Source: a bacterium HR23
GTDB lineage: Bacteria; Chloroflexota; Dehalococcoidia; Lucifugimonadales; HRBIN23
Direction of reading: 5' to 3'
DNA length: 5,301 bases
NCBI GenBank assembly: GCA_002923335.1
Contig: BEHZ01000117.1
Coordinates: forward strand, 1 to 5,301
Shown: piece by piece, positions 1 to 5,116 of the stretch
How the letters are laid out: every line of letters starts with the position of its first letter
How positions within the stretch are numbered: position 1 is the first letter of the stretch
The notes under the pieces: generated by a model
The model's database searches: none
What the model was told of the DNA's origin: nothing
Seen by the model: only the letters and a program-made list of their open reading frames with translations
Program-made: the position numbers and the translations under genes

Positions 1-642
1 CCGGAGAGCCTCCCGTGCACGGCGCAAGTCGTGAGCGCTCCGCACGAAACTCAAGGCGATCCAGTCTACCCCCTTGCTGACCCCAAACTCCATGTCTCGC
101 AGGTCCTTCTCGGTCAAAGAGGGGACCGAGAGGTGTGCCCCTGGCACATTGATACCTTTCCGCTCCTCCAGCATTCCCCCACGGATGACTCTCGTTACTA
201 CCTCGGTGAGGGTAGTTTCCACCACTTCCAGTTCCAGCAACCCGTCGGCCAGCAGAATACGCTGGCCCGGGGCGACATCCTGGGGCAGGCCGGGATGGGA
301 GACGGAGACCCTCTGGGCATTGCCGGGCACCTGCTCTACGGTCAGCACAAACCGCTGGCCGGGGACCAGGATGACAGGTCGGCCCCCCTCCAAGGTCCCG
401 ATGCGCAGGCGCGGCCCTTGCAGGTCCTGCAGAATGGCAACGGGGCGCTTGGCCTGAGAAAGGCGTCGGATAGTATCTATCACCGTCCCGTGCTCCTCCC
501 AGGTGCCGTGGGAGAAGTTGAGGCGGAACACGTCTACCCCCGCCTCCATTAAGCGTGCCAGGACCTCTTCACTGCGGGAGGCGGGGCCGACCGTCGCCAC
601 TATCTTTGTCCGGCGCAAGCGCCGTCGGGCGGGGTTCGCCAT
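1..642 (-). CDS. pyk: Pyruvate kinase, N-terminal 214 residues (cut by window edge)
   Basis: Pyruvate kinase transfers phosphate from phosphoenolpyruvate to ADP, giving pyruvate and ATP at the end of glycolysis in the cytosol. The reading frame is open from the ATG at 642 to base 1, so the C-terminal half lies outside the window. Visible family motifs: RTKIVATVGPAS (residues 11-22), RLNFSHG (40-46, with the active-site Arg and K+/phosphate-site Asn and Ser), ILQDLQGPRLRIG (70-82), the B-domain lid (about 83-165), ADGLLELEV (132-140), EERKGINVPG (159-168) and LSVPSLTEKD (171-180), then GVDWIALSFVRSAHDL (191-206). The residues matching the K+ site are Leu74, Arg78 and Ile81, the pattern expected of K+-independent enzymes. 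The start is fixed by an excellent ribosome binding site six bases upstream and by the usual short N-terminus before the RTKI motif. It is divergent from the gene at 762. Identity is certain; the isozyme type is inferred. Confidence 0.97.
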   Translation of the reverse strand, partial: MANPARRRLRRTKIVATVGPASRSEEVLARLMEAGVDVFRLNFSHGTWEEHGTVIDTIRRLSQAKRPVAILQDLQGPRLRIGTLEGGRPVILVPGQRFVLTVEQVPGNAQRVSVSHPGLPQDVAPGQRILLADGLLELEVVETTLTEVVTRVIRGGMLEERKGINVPGAHLSVPSLTEKDLRDMEFGVSKGVDWIALSFVRSAHDLRRAREALR

Positions 643-648
643 GTGGTT

Positions 649-656
649 CCCTCCTT
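649..656 (-). promoter_or_regulatory. Ribosome binding site of pyk
   Basis: The minus strand reads AAGGAGGG six bases before the ATG at 642. This near-perfect anti-Shine-Dalgarno match decides the start codon. Confidence 0.85.
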
Positions 657-699
657 CTGAGGCTAGCATGGGCAGGCGGGGGACGCCAGGTGGCAGCGG

Positions 700-721
700 G
701 GGGCCTGCGCAAGCCGGCCCC
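700..721. other. GC-rich inverted repeat in the pyk/hypothetical divergent region
   Basis: GGGGCC (700-705) and GGCCCC (716-721) can pair as a 6-bp stem around a 10-base loop. If pyk transcription starts near 728, this hairpin would lie in the pyk 5' untranslated region. There is no T-tract on either side, so it is not an intrinsic terminator. It could equally be an operator or chance in GC-rich DNA. Confidence 0.3.
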
Positions 722-732
722 GTTCCTCTGCG

Positions 733-741
733 CTATCATAG
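733..741. promoter_or_regulatory. Possible shared -10 island for the divergent promoters
   Basis: CTATCATAG is almost the only AT-rich spot in the 119-base divergent region. On the minus strand it gives TATGAT (740-735), matching five of six bases of the sigma-70 -10 consensus, suitably placed for pyk. On the plus strand it gives TATCAT (734-739), 22 bases before the start at 762. No convincing -35 box lies at 16-18 bases in either direction, so the call rests on the -10 alone. Confidence 0.35.
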
Positions 742-761
742 AAGGCGAGGGATGACGCCCC

Positions 762-1532
762 ATGCGTTTTGAATACGGAGACCCTGACCGCCCCCGGGGG
801 CACGCCATCCTTTACTTCCAGACCGCCGATGGGCGCTACTTGGCGACCTATCTGGTCGTGCTCCCGGTGGATGTGGACTTTACCCGCTATATGCCTCCCT
901 ACCTCTCGGCCCATTTGGGGGGCGCCAGCGCTTTAGACCTCTCCTGCTTCGCCTTCCCGCCCATGCCCGAGGTCGTGCCCCATCAGGAGGTCCTCCTGCA
1001 GACTGCCCAGCAAAGGAACGACGACCTGATCTTCGGGGGCGACATCTCCCCTTCAGATACCATGTCGGCTGTGGCACGGGTGGCGGAGGTAGTGCAGGCC
1101 TATGCCCGTGCCTACCAGCGCTGGCGAGAACAGTGGCCCACCGTGGCACCTCCAGCGGAAGCCTCCCTGACCCCGGAAGGCAAGCCCTCGGAGGAGGGGG
1201 TGCAGGAGGTGCTCTACGGCTTTATGGAGGAGCGGGAGCGCCTGGCGGAACTGGCCCGCTTGGTGGGCAAGATGCGCTTCGCCGTGGAGGGCCGGGATAT
1301 GAAAGGCGTCCAGGAGGCCGAAGCGGAGGTGAAAACCCTGGCCAAATACCTGGCCCAGCGCTATGCCATTGACCGCCTGCTGGAGGCGGTGAAGGACCCC
1401 TCCCCCAGGGGGGCACGGCTGGCCCAGTTGTATCTGGAGCGGGGTTGGAAACTGGCGGAGCAGGACTGGGAGGGGGCAAAGGCGCTGGAGGAGCGCATCT
1501 CCGCTGCAGAGGGACGCCCCTTCACGCCTTGA
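762..1532 (+). CDS. Uncharacterised soluble protein, 256 aa
   Basis: I do not recognise the family and assign no function. The protein starts MRFEYGDPDRPRGHAILYF and has an N-terminal part (about 1-125) rich in beta-prone and aromatic stretches, such as YLATYLVVLPVDVDF (26-40) and a YMPPYLSAHLGG segment (43-54). A Pro/Glu-rich linker follows (about 126-146), then a highly charged, probably helical C-terminus (about 147-250, with runs such as EERERLAELARLVGKMRF). There is no signal peptide, no membrane segment and no Cys-rich metal site. GAGGG at 747-751, ten bases before the ATG, supports this start. Real coding is supported by the frame, the clean start and the lack of any better overlapping frame. 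It stands alone between pyk (divergent) and the tRNA, whose probable -35 box overlaps its TGA stop. The split architecture suggests a binding domain plus a helical, possibly oligomerising tail; this is inference only. Confidence 0.8.
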   Translation: MRFEYGDPDRPRGHAILYFQTADGRYLATYLVVLPVDVDFTRYMPPYLSAHLGGASALDLSCFAFPPMPEVVPHQEVLLQTAQQRNDDLIFGGDISPSDTMSAVARVAEVVQAYARAYQRWREQWPTVAPPAEASLTPEGKPSEEGVQEVLYGFMEERERLAELARLVGKMRFAVEGRDMKGVQEAEAEVKTLAKYLAQRYAIDRLLEAVKDPSPRGARLAQLYLERGWKLAEQDWEGAKALEERISAAEGRPFTP

Positions 1533-1557
1533 CAGGGCTGGCCTACTCCCCTACGCT
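1529..1557 (+). promoter_or_regulatory. Probable promoter of the tRNA-Ile2 gene
   Basis: A perfect -35 box TTGACA (1529-1534) is followed after exactly 17 bases by TACGCT (1552-1557), a weak but acceptable -10 keeping the key T, A and final T. Transcription would start near 1563-1565, right at the tRNA 5' end at 1566. The -35 box overlaps the stop codon (1530-1532) of the preceding gene, so the tRNA has its own promoter nested in the end of that gene. Confidence 0.6.
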
Positions 1558-1565
1558 AAGACTGC

Positions 1566-1641
1566 GGGCCCGTAGCTCAGCGGTCAGAGCGGCCGGCTCA
1601 TAACCGGCGGGTCCCAGGTTCGAATCCTGGCGGGCCCACCA
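1566..1641 (+). tRNA. tRNA with CAU anticodon, most likely tRNA-Ile2 (lysidine type)
   Basis: A complete 76-base cloverleaf with encoded CCA. The acceptor stem GGGCCCG (1566-1572) pairs perfectly with CGGGCCC (1631-1637); D-stem GCTC/GAGC (1575-1578, 1587-1590); anticodon stem GCCGG/CCGGC (1592-1596, 1604-1608) with loop CTCATAA and anticodon CAT at 1599-1601; T-stem CCAGG/CCTGG with loop TTCGAAT (1619-1625); discriminator A1638. It is not initiator tRNA, because positions 1 and 72 form a G-C pair and the anticodon stem lacks the three G-C pairs next to the loop. The consecutive C4-G69 and C5-G68 pairs and A37-A38 match the known recognition elements of TilS, the lysidine synthetase. This favours Ile2, reading AUA, over elongator Met. 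It lies six bases from the convergent ilvC stop codon. Confidence 0.95.
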
Positions 1642-1648
1642 ACGGGCC
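1633..1648. other. Inverted repeat bridging the tRNA 3' end and the ilvC stop
   Basis: GGCCC (1633-1637) and GGGCC (1644-1648) can pair around the six bases ACCAAC. The left arm is the tRNA acceptor strand, so the hairpin would compete with tRNA folding. No T-tract follows in either direction. I do not call it a terminator, although it is the only candidate structure between the two convergent genes. Confidence 0.25.
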
Positions 1649-2646
1649 TAGGTGGTCTGCTTCAGCCAGGGCATCATCTCCCGCAGGCGCTTCCCCACCT
1701 GCTCTATAGGGTGCTGGCTCTCCTCCTCCCGCATACGCAGGAAGCGCTTGCGCCCCTCATCGTTCTCCGCTATCCACTCCCGGGCAAAGGTGCCGTCCTG
1801 CACCTCCTTGAGGATGCGGGCCATCTGCTGGCGCACGTGCTCGTCAATGACCCGGGGGCCACGGGTGTAGTCGCCAAACTCGGCGGTATCGGAGACCGAG
1901 TAGCGCATCCAGGAGAGACCGCCCTGGTAAATAAGGTCAACGATAAGTTTCAACTCGTGAAGGCACTCAAAGTAGGCCACTTCGGGCTGGTAGCCCGCCT
2001 TCACCAGGGTCTCGAAACCCGCTTTGATAAGGTTGCTCACCCCCCCACACAGGACGGCCTGCTCACCGAACAGGTCCGTCTCCGTTTCCTCCTTGAAGGT
2101 GGTCTCAATGACGCCGGCACGGGTGCACCCGACCGCTTTGGCGTAGGCCAGGGCGATAGGCTTGGCCTGGCCGGAGACGTCCTGATACACGGCCACCAGC
2201 GCCGGCACCCCCAGTCCACGGGTGAACAAATCCCGCATGCGATGCCCCGGGGACTTGGGGGCCACCATGGCTACATCCACAAAGGGGGGTGGCACGATTT
2301 GCTTGTAATGGATGTTGAAGCCATGGGCGAACATGAGCATCTGGCCACGGCGTAGGTGCGGGACAATGGCCTCTTTGTAGACCTTGGGCTGGGCCATATC
2401 GGGTATAAGCAGCACAAGGATATCCGCTTGTTTGGCCACCTCGCCCACCTCATAAACCTTCAGCCCCGCCTCCTCGGCCTTCCGCCACGATTGGCTCCCC
2501 GGGTAAAGGCCAACGATGACCTGCTGGCCATTGTCCTTGGCATTGAGGGCGTGGGCGTGCCCTTGGGAGCCGAAGCCGAGCACCCCAATGGTCTTGCCCT
2601 GCAGAAGAGTCAGGTCGGCGTCGGGGTCGTAATACATGCGTGCCAT
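1648..2646 (-). CDS. ilvC: Ketol-acid reductoisomerase (acetohydroxyacid isomeroreductase), class I
   Basis: Converts acetolactate or acetohydroxybutyrate, by Mg2+-dependent alkyl migration and NAD(P)H reduction, to the dihydroxy acids of valine/leucine and isoleucine synthesis. The protein has 332 residues, normal for the short class I form. The Rossmann domain shows GFGSQGHAHALN (24-35), the cofactor loop GLYPGSQSW (46-54) and FAHGFNIHY (106-114, His108). The knotted C-terminal domain carries the metal and substrate residues Asp191, Glu195, Glu227 and Glu231, plus Ser252 in SVSDTAEFGDY. APKSPGH (129-135) replaces the more usual APKGPGH. I chose the ATG at 2646 because family members begin M-A-x-x-YYD and a GAGG site lies five bases plus upstream. 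A GTG at 2685 would add 13 unlikely residues, though it would overlap the ilvN stop. Last gene of the ilvB-ilvN-ilvC operon, 35 bases after ilvN. The loop lacks the usual Arg, so NADPH versus NADH preference is open. Confidence 0.97.
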   Translation of the reverse strand: MARMYYDPDADLTLLQGKTIGVLGFGSQGHAHALNAKDNGQQVIVGLYPGSQSWRKAEEAGLKVYEVGEVAKQADILVLLIPDMAQPKVYKEAIVPHLRRGQMLMFAHGFNIHYKQIVPPPFVDVAMVAPKSPGHRMRDLFTRGLGVPALVAVYQDVSGQAKPIALAYAKAVGCTRAGVIETTFKEETETDLFGEQAVLCGGVSNLIKAGFETLVKAGYQPEVAYFECLHELKLIVDLIYQGGLSWMRYSVSDTAEFGDYTRGPRVIDEHVRQQMARILKEVQDGTFAREWIAENDEGRKRFLRMREEESQHPIEQVGKRLREMMPWLKQTT

Positions 2647-2651
2647 ACTCA

Positions 2652-2657
2652 CCTCTT
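2652..2657 (-). promoter_or_regulatory. Ribosome binding site of ilvC
   Basis: The minus strand reads AAGAGG, then TGAGT, before the ATG at 2646. This spacing favours 2646 over the GTG at 2685, which has no comparable purine-rich site close upstream. Confidence 0.6.
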
Positions 2658-2681
2658 CGCTACTGTGTCTGGCTGGGGGGC

Positions 2682-3215
2682 TCACTCCCGTGCTGGCCCC
2701 TCCCCCTCGGCTGGCATGCCCCGCATCATGGCCAACCGGCCACTGCGCATCACCTCCCGGATGCCGAAGGAGCGCAGCAAGCGGATCAGGGAGTCGATTT
2801 TGTCCTCGTCCCCTGTTACCTCAATAATGAGGGATTCAGGGGCGACATCCACAATGTTGGCCCGGAAGATATCCACCAGTTGGATGATTTCACTACGGGT
2901 CTGGGCCGTCGCCCGCACCTTGATAAGGGCCAGTTCCCGTGCGACGATGTTCTCCTGGGTGATGTCCGAGACCTTCACCACGTCCACCAGTTTCCGCAGT
3001 TGCTTGGTAACCTGTTCTGCCACCTCGTCGTCGCCCTGCACCACGAAGGTCATGCGCGACAACCCCTCCTGTTCCGAATGGCCCACGGAGAGAGAGGCGA
3101 TATTGAAGTTGCGTCGGCGAATAACGCCGGAGACCCGGCTCAAGACGCCCGGTTGGTCCCGCACCAGGGCGACAATGGTATGAAAGGCAGGGGACGAGCC
3201 GTTGGAGGGGCTCAT
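2682..3215 (-). CDS. ilvN: Acetolactate (acetohydroxyacid) synthase regulatory small subunit
   Basis: Regulatory partner of IlvB. It activates the catalytic subunit and in known homologues confers feedback inhibition by valine. The protein has 177 residues, typical of the longer bacterial small subunits. The N-terminal ACT domain (about 11-85) starts HTIVALVRDQPGVLSRVSG (12-30) and continues RRNFNIASLSVG (34-45). The C-terminal small-subunit domain (about 86-170) contains ELALIKV, DIFRANIVDV and a GDEDKIDSLIRLL helix. Gly23, Ser26 and Asn38 align with E. coli IlvH Gly14, Ser17 and Asn29, positions where changes give valine resistance, so valine control is probably intact. The ATG at 3215 overlaps the ilvB TGA stop by four bases (ATGA), with GGGAG about ten bases upstream. 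This points to translational coupling and equal subunit supply. Confidence 0.97.
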   Translation of the reverse strand: MSPSNGSSPAFHTIVALVRDQPGVLSRVSGVIRRRNFNIASLSVGHSEQEGLSRMTFVVQGDDEVAEQVTKQLRKLVDVVKVSDITQENIVARELALIKVRATAQTRSEIIQLVDIFRANIVDVAPESLIIEVTGDEDKIDSLIRLLRSFGIREVMRSGRLAMMRGMPAEGEGPARE

Positions 3216-4915
3216 ACCACACGCTCCCGCTGGGGCGAACGAAGACGGGGGTCCTCCATCAGTTCTTTGACGCTCATCCCAGGAGGGATGAAGGGGTAGA
3301 CGTTCTCCTCCTGCTCCACCTGGAAGTCAATAAGGACGGGGCCAGGGTGTTCACACGCCTCCTCTATGGCGGTGCGCACCTGCGTCTTGTCCGTTACCCG
3401 CAGGCCACGGATGCCATAGGCGTCGGCCAGTTTGACGAAGTCGGGATTCCCCGTATAGCAGCTGGCCACATAGGAGCGCTGATAGAAGACCTGTTGCCAC
3501 TGGCGCACCATGCCCAGGGAACAGTTGTTGATGATGGCGAACTTGATAGGCAGACGGTTCTCCACCACGGTAGCCAGTTCACACATGGTCATCTGGAATC
3601 CGCCATCGCCGGCCACCGACCAGACCAGTTTGTCCGGGCACCCTATCTGAGCGCCTATGGCAGCGGGGACTTCATAGCCCATGGAGCCCAGACCGCCCGA
3701 GGTGAGGAAGTGGTTCGGCTCTACAAACTTGTAGAACTGGGCCGTCCACATCTGGTGTTGCCCCACCCCTGTGGCGACGATAGCCCGCCCACCGGTTATG
3801 TCCGATAGATGTTCGATAATTTCCTGGGGCAAAAGCCCAGCCGAATCGGGCACTCGCAGGGGGTGTTCCCGCTTCAACTGCTCAATACGGGCCAGCCACT
3901 CGGGGTAGGAGCCGTGGGACACCATAGGAAGCAGTTGACGCAGGACGTGGCGCACATCACCCACGATAGGCACATCGGGCTTACGGTTCTTGCCGATCTC
4001 GGCGGGGTCTATGTCCACATGGATAACCTTTGCCCCTCGGGCGAAAGCCTCCAGATTACCTGTTACCCGGTCGTCAAAGCGCATGCCCAGGGCGATAAGC
4101 AGGTCGGCCTCATCAATAGCAAGGGAGGCATAAGCAGCGCCGTGCATCCCTGGCATACCCACATAAAGGACATGGTCGGCAGGGAAACCGCTGATGCCCA
4201 AGAGGGTGGTGATGACGGGGATGCCCGTCTTCTCGGCGAAGGCACGCAGGTCGTCCCATGCACGGGAGATAAGGACGCCGTGCCCGGCCAGGATGAGGGG
4301 GCGTTTGGCCTCCTGGATGAGGCGCACCGCACGGCGCAGTTGGGCCGGATGCCCCTCCAGCACGGGCCGGTGGCCGGGGAGGTCTACCACCTCGGGGAAC
4401 TCCGCTTCTGCCACCTCCGTGAACACGTCCTTGGGGATGTCAATGAGCACAGGGCCAGGGCGTCCCGTGCCGGCCAAATAGAAGGCCTCCTTGATGACAC
4501 GGGGGATGTCCTTCGCATGGAGAACCTGGTAGTTATGTTTAGTGATGGGCAGGGTGATACCGATGATATCCGTCTCCTGGAAGGCGTCAGTGCCGATGGC
4601 CTTCCGGGCCACCTGCCCGGTGATGGCCACCAGGGGCACGGAGTCCATGGCTGCGTTGGCGATGCCTGTTACCAGATGGGTAGCCCCCGGCCCCGATGTG
4701 GCCAGGCATACCCCCACTTTGCCCGTTACACGGGCGTAGCCGTCGGCAGCCATGGCTGCGCCCTCCTCGTGGCGGGTCAAGATATGGCGGATCTGGGGGT
4801 ATTGGGGGAGGGTCTGATAGAGAGGCAAGATGGCACCCCCGGGGATGCCGAACACCACCTCTACCCCCTCCCGCAGCAGGGCCTCACACACCAGTTGGGC
4901 GCCGGTCTTCTTCAT
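3212..4915 (-). CDS. ilvB: Acetolactate (acetohydroxyacid) synthase catalytic large subunit
   Basis: ThDP-, Mg2+- and FAD-dependent enzyme that condenses two pyruvates to acetolactate, or pyruvate with 2-ketobutyrate, the committed step to valine, leucine and isoleucine. From the ATG at 4915 it has 567 residues, the normal length. The N-terminal ThDP-binding domain (about 1-170) has FGIPGGAILPLY (22-33), the catalytic Glu50 in RHEEGAAMAADGYAR, TSGPGATHLVTGIA (73-86) and GTDAFQETD (108-116). The central domain (about 190-330) has GMRFDDRVTGNLEAFA (277-292). The C-terminal ThDP domain (about 360-545) has the cofactor motif GDG (436-438), 24 residues, then NN (463-464), followed by MVRQWQQ with the substrate-pocket Trp473. 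An upstream GTG at 5026 would add 37 residues that do not resemble the family. 4915 is preferred because it has a very strong ribosome binding site and the usual N-terminus. First gene of the ilvBNC operon. Confidence 0.97.
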   Translation of the reverse strand: MKKTGAQLVCEALLREGVEVVFGIPGGAILPLYQTLPQYPQIRHILTRHEEGAAMAADGYARVTGKVGVCLATSGPGATHLVTGIANAAMDSVPLVAITGQVARKAIGTDAFQETDIIGITLPITKHNYQVLHAKDIPRVIKEAFYLAGTGRPGPVLIDIPKDVFTEVAEAEFPEVVDLPGHRPVLEGHPAQLRRAVRLIQEAKRPLILAGHGVLISRAWDDLRAFAEKTGIPVITTLLGISGFPADHVLYVGMPGMHGAAYASLAIDEADLLIALGMRFDDRVTGNLEAFARGAKVIHVDIDPAEIGKNRKPDVPIVGDVRHVLRQLLPMVSHGSYPEWLARIEQLKREHPLRVPDSAGLLPQEIIEHLSDITGGRAIVATGVGQHQMWTAQFYKFVEPNHFLTSGGLGSMGYEVPAAIGAQIGCPDKLVWSVAGDGGFQMTMCELATVVENRLPIKFAIINNCSLGMVRQWQQVFYQRSYVASCYTGNPDFVKLADAYGIRGLRVTDKTQVRTAIEEACEHPGPVLIDFQVEQEENVYPFIPPGMSVKELMEDPRLRSPQRERVV

Positions 4916-4923
4916 ACGCTCTT

Positions 4924-4932
4924 CCCTCCTCC
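4924..4932 (-). promoter_or_regulatory. Ribosome binding site of ilvB
   Basis: The minus strand reads GGAGGAGGG, eight bases before the ATG at 4915. It is a strong site, fitting the first gene of a biosynthetic operon, and it settles the start. Confidence 0.85.
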
Positions 4933-5022
4933 CATAGTCCCGCCATTCTAACAAGAGAGGCAGGGCCAACGACCTCTCGCGTCTTTTCACGCGTTCGCAC
5001 CGCCTGCAGGTGTCGGCGCAAA

Positions 5023-5049
5023 GCACCGTCCCGTTTCATCCGACGGTGC
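5023..5049 (-). promoter_or_regulatory. Hairpin in the ilvB leader, attenuator-like
   Basis: On the minus strand GCACCGTC (5049-5042) and GACGGTGC (5030-5023) form a perfect 8-bp stem around 11 bases, followed by only three T residues. A second inverted repeat just upstream (5051-5063, stem CTGCC/GGCAG) can be extended by pairing GGTG (5071-5068) with CACC (5048-5045), which would break the first stem. That arrangement resembles a terminator/antiterminator switch. However, the T-tract is poor, and I find no closed leader peptide or T-box core sequence. A regulatory role is therefore only possible. Confidence 0.4.
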
Positions 5050-5087
5050 CCTGCCCAAGGCAGTGCCCACCAGTAAAGACAAGTCTC

Positions 5088-5116
5088 AATTTGCCACTTT
5101 TCCCTTTCCCCGTCAA
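5088..5116 (-). promoter_or_regulatory. Possible promoter of the ilvBNC operon
   Basis: The minus strand reads TTGACG (5116-5111), 17 bases, then CAAATT (5093-5088). The -35 box is good (five of six) and the -10 is weak (three of six). Transcription would start near 5081, giving a leader of about 165 bases that contains the hairpins at 5023-5063. No better promoter is visible upstream of ilvB. Confidence 0.35.

Noticed and set aside
31..552. Plus-strand open frame of 173 codons opposite pyk
   Set aside because: Antisense shadow of pyruvate kinase, whose motifs on the minus strand are unmistakable.
1566..1641. Initiator tRNA-fMet reading of the CAU tRNA
   Set aside because: G1-C72 is paired and the anticodon stem is GCCGG/CCGGC, not the GGG/CCC stem of initiators.
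1711..2355. Plus-strand open frame of 214 codons opposite ilvC
   Set aside because: Antisense to a strongly identified ilvC gene, no ribosome binding site of note, no family features.
2356..3299. Plus-strand open frames opposite ilvN (2356-3183 and 2640-3299)
   Set aside because: Antisense to ilvN and the ilvC start; composition is that of mirror frames, with no motifs.
3809..4951. Plus-strand open frame of 380 codons opposite ilvB
   Set aside because: It lies entirely antisense to ilvB, has no recognisable domains and is rich in His/Gly/Asp as expected of a mirror frame of GC-rich coding DNA.
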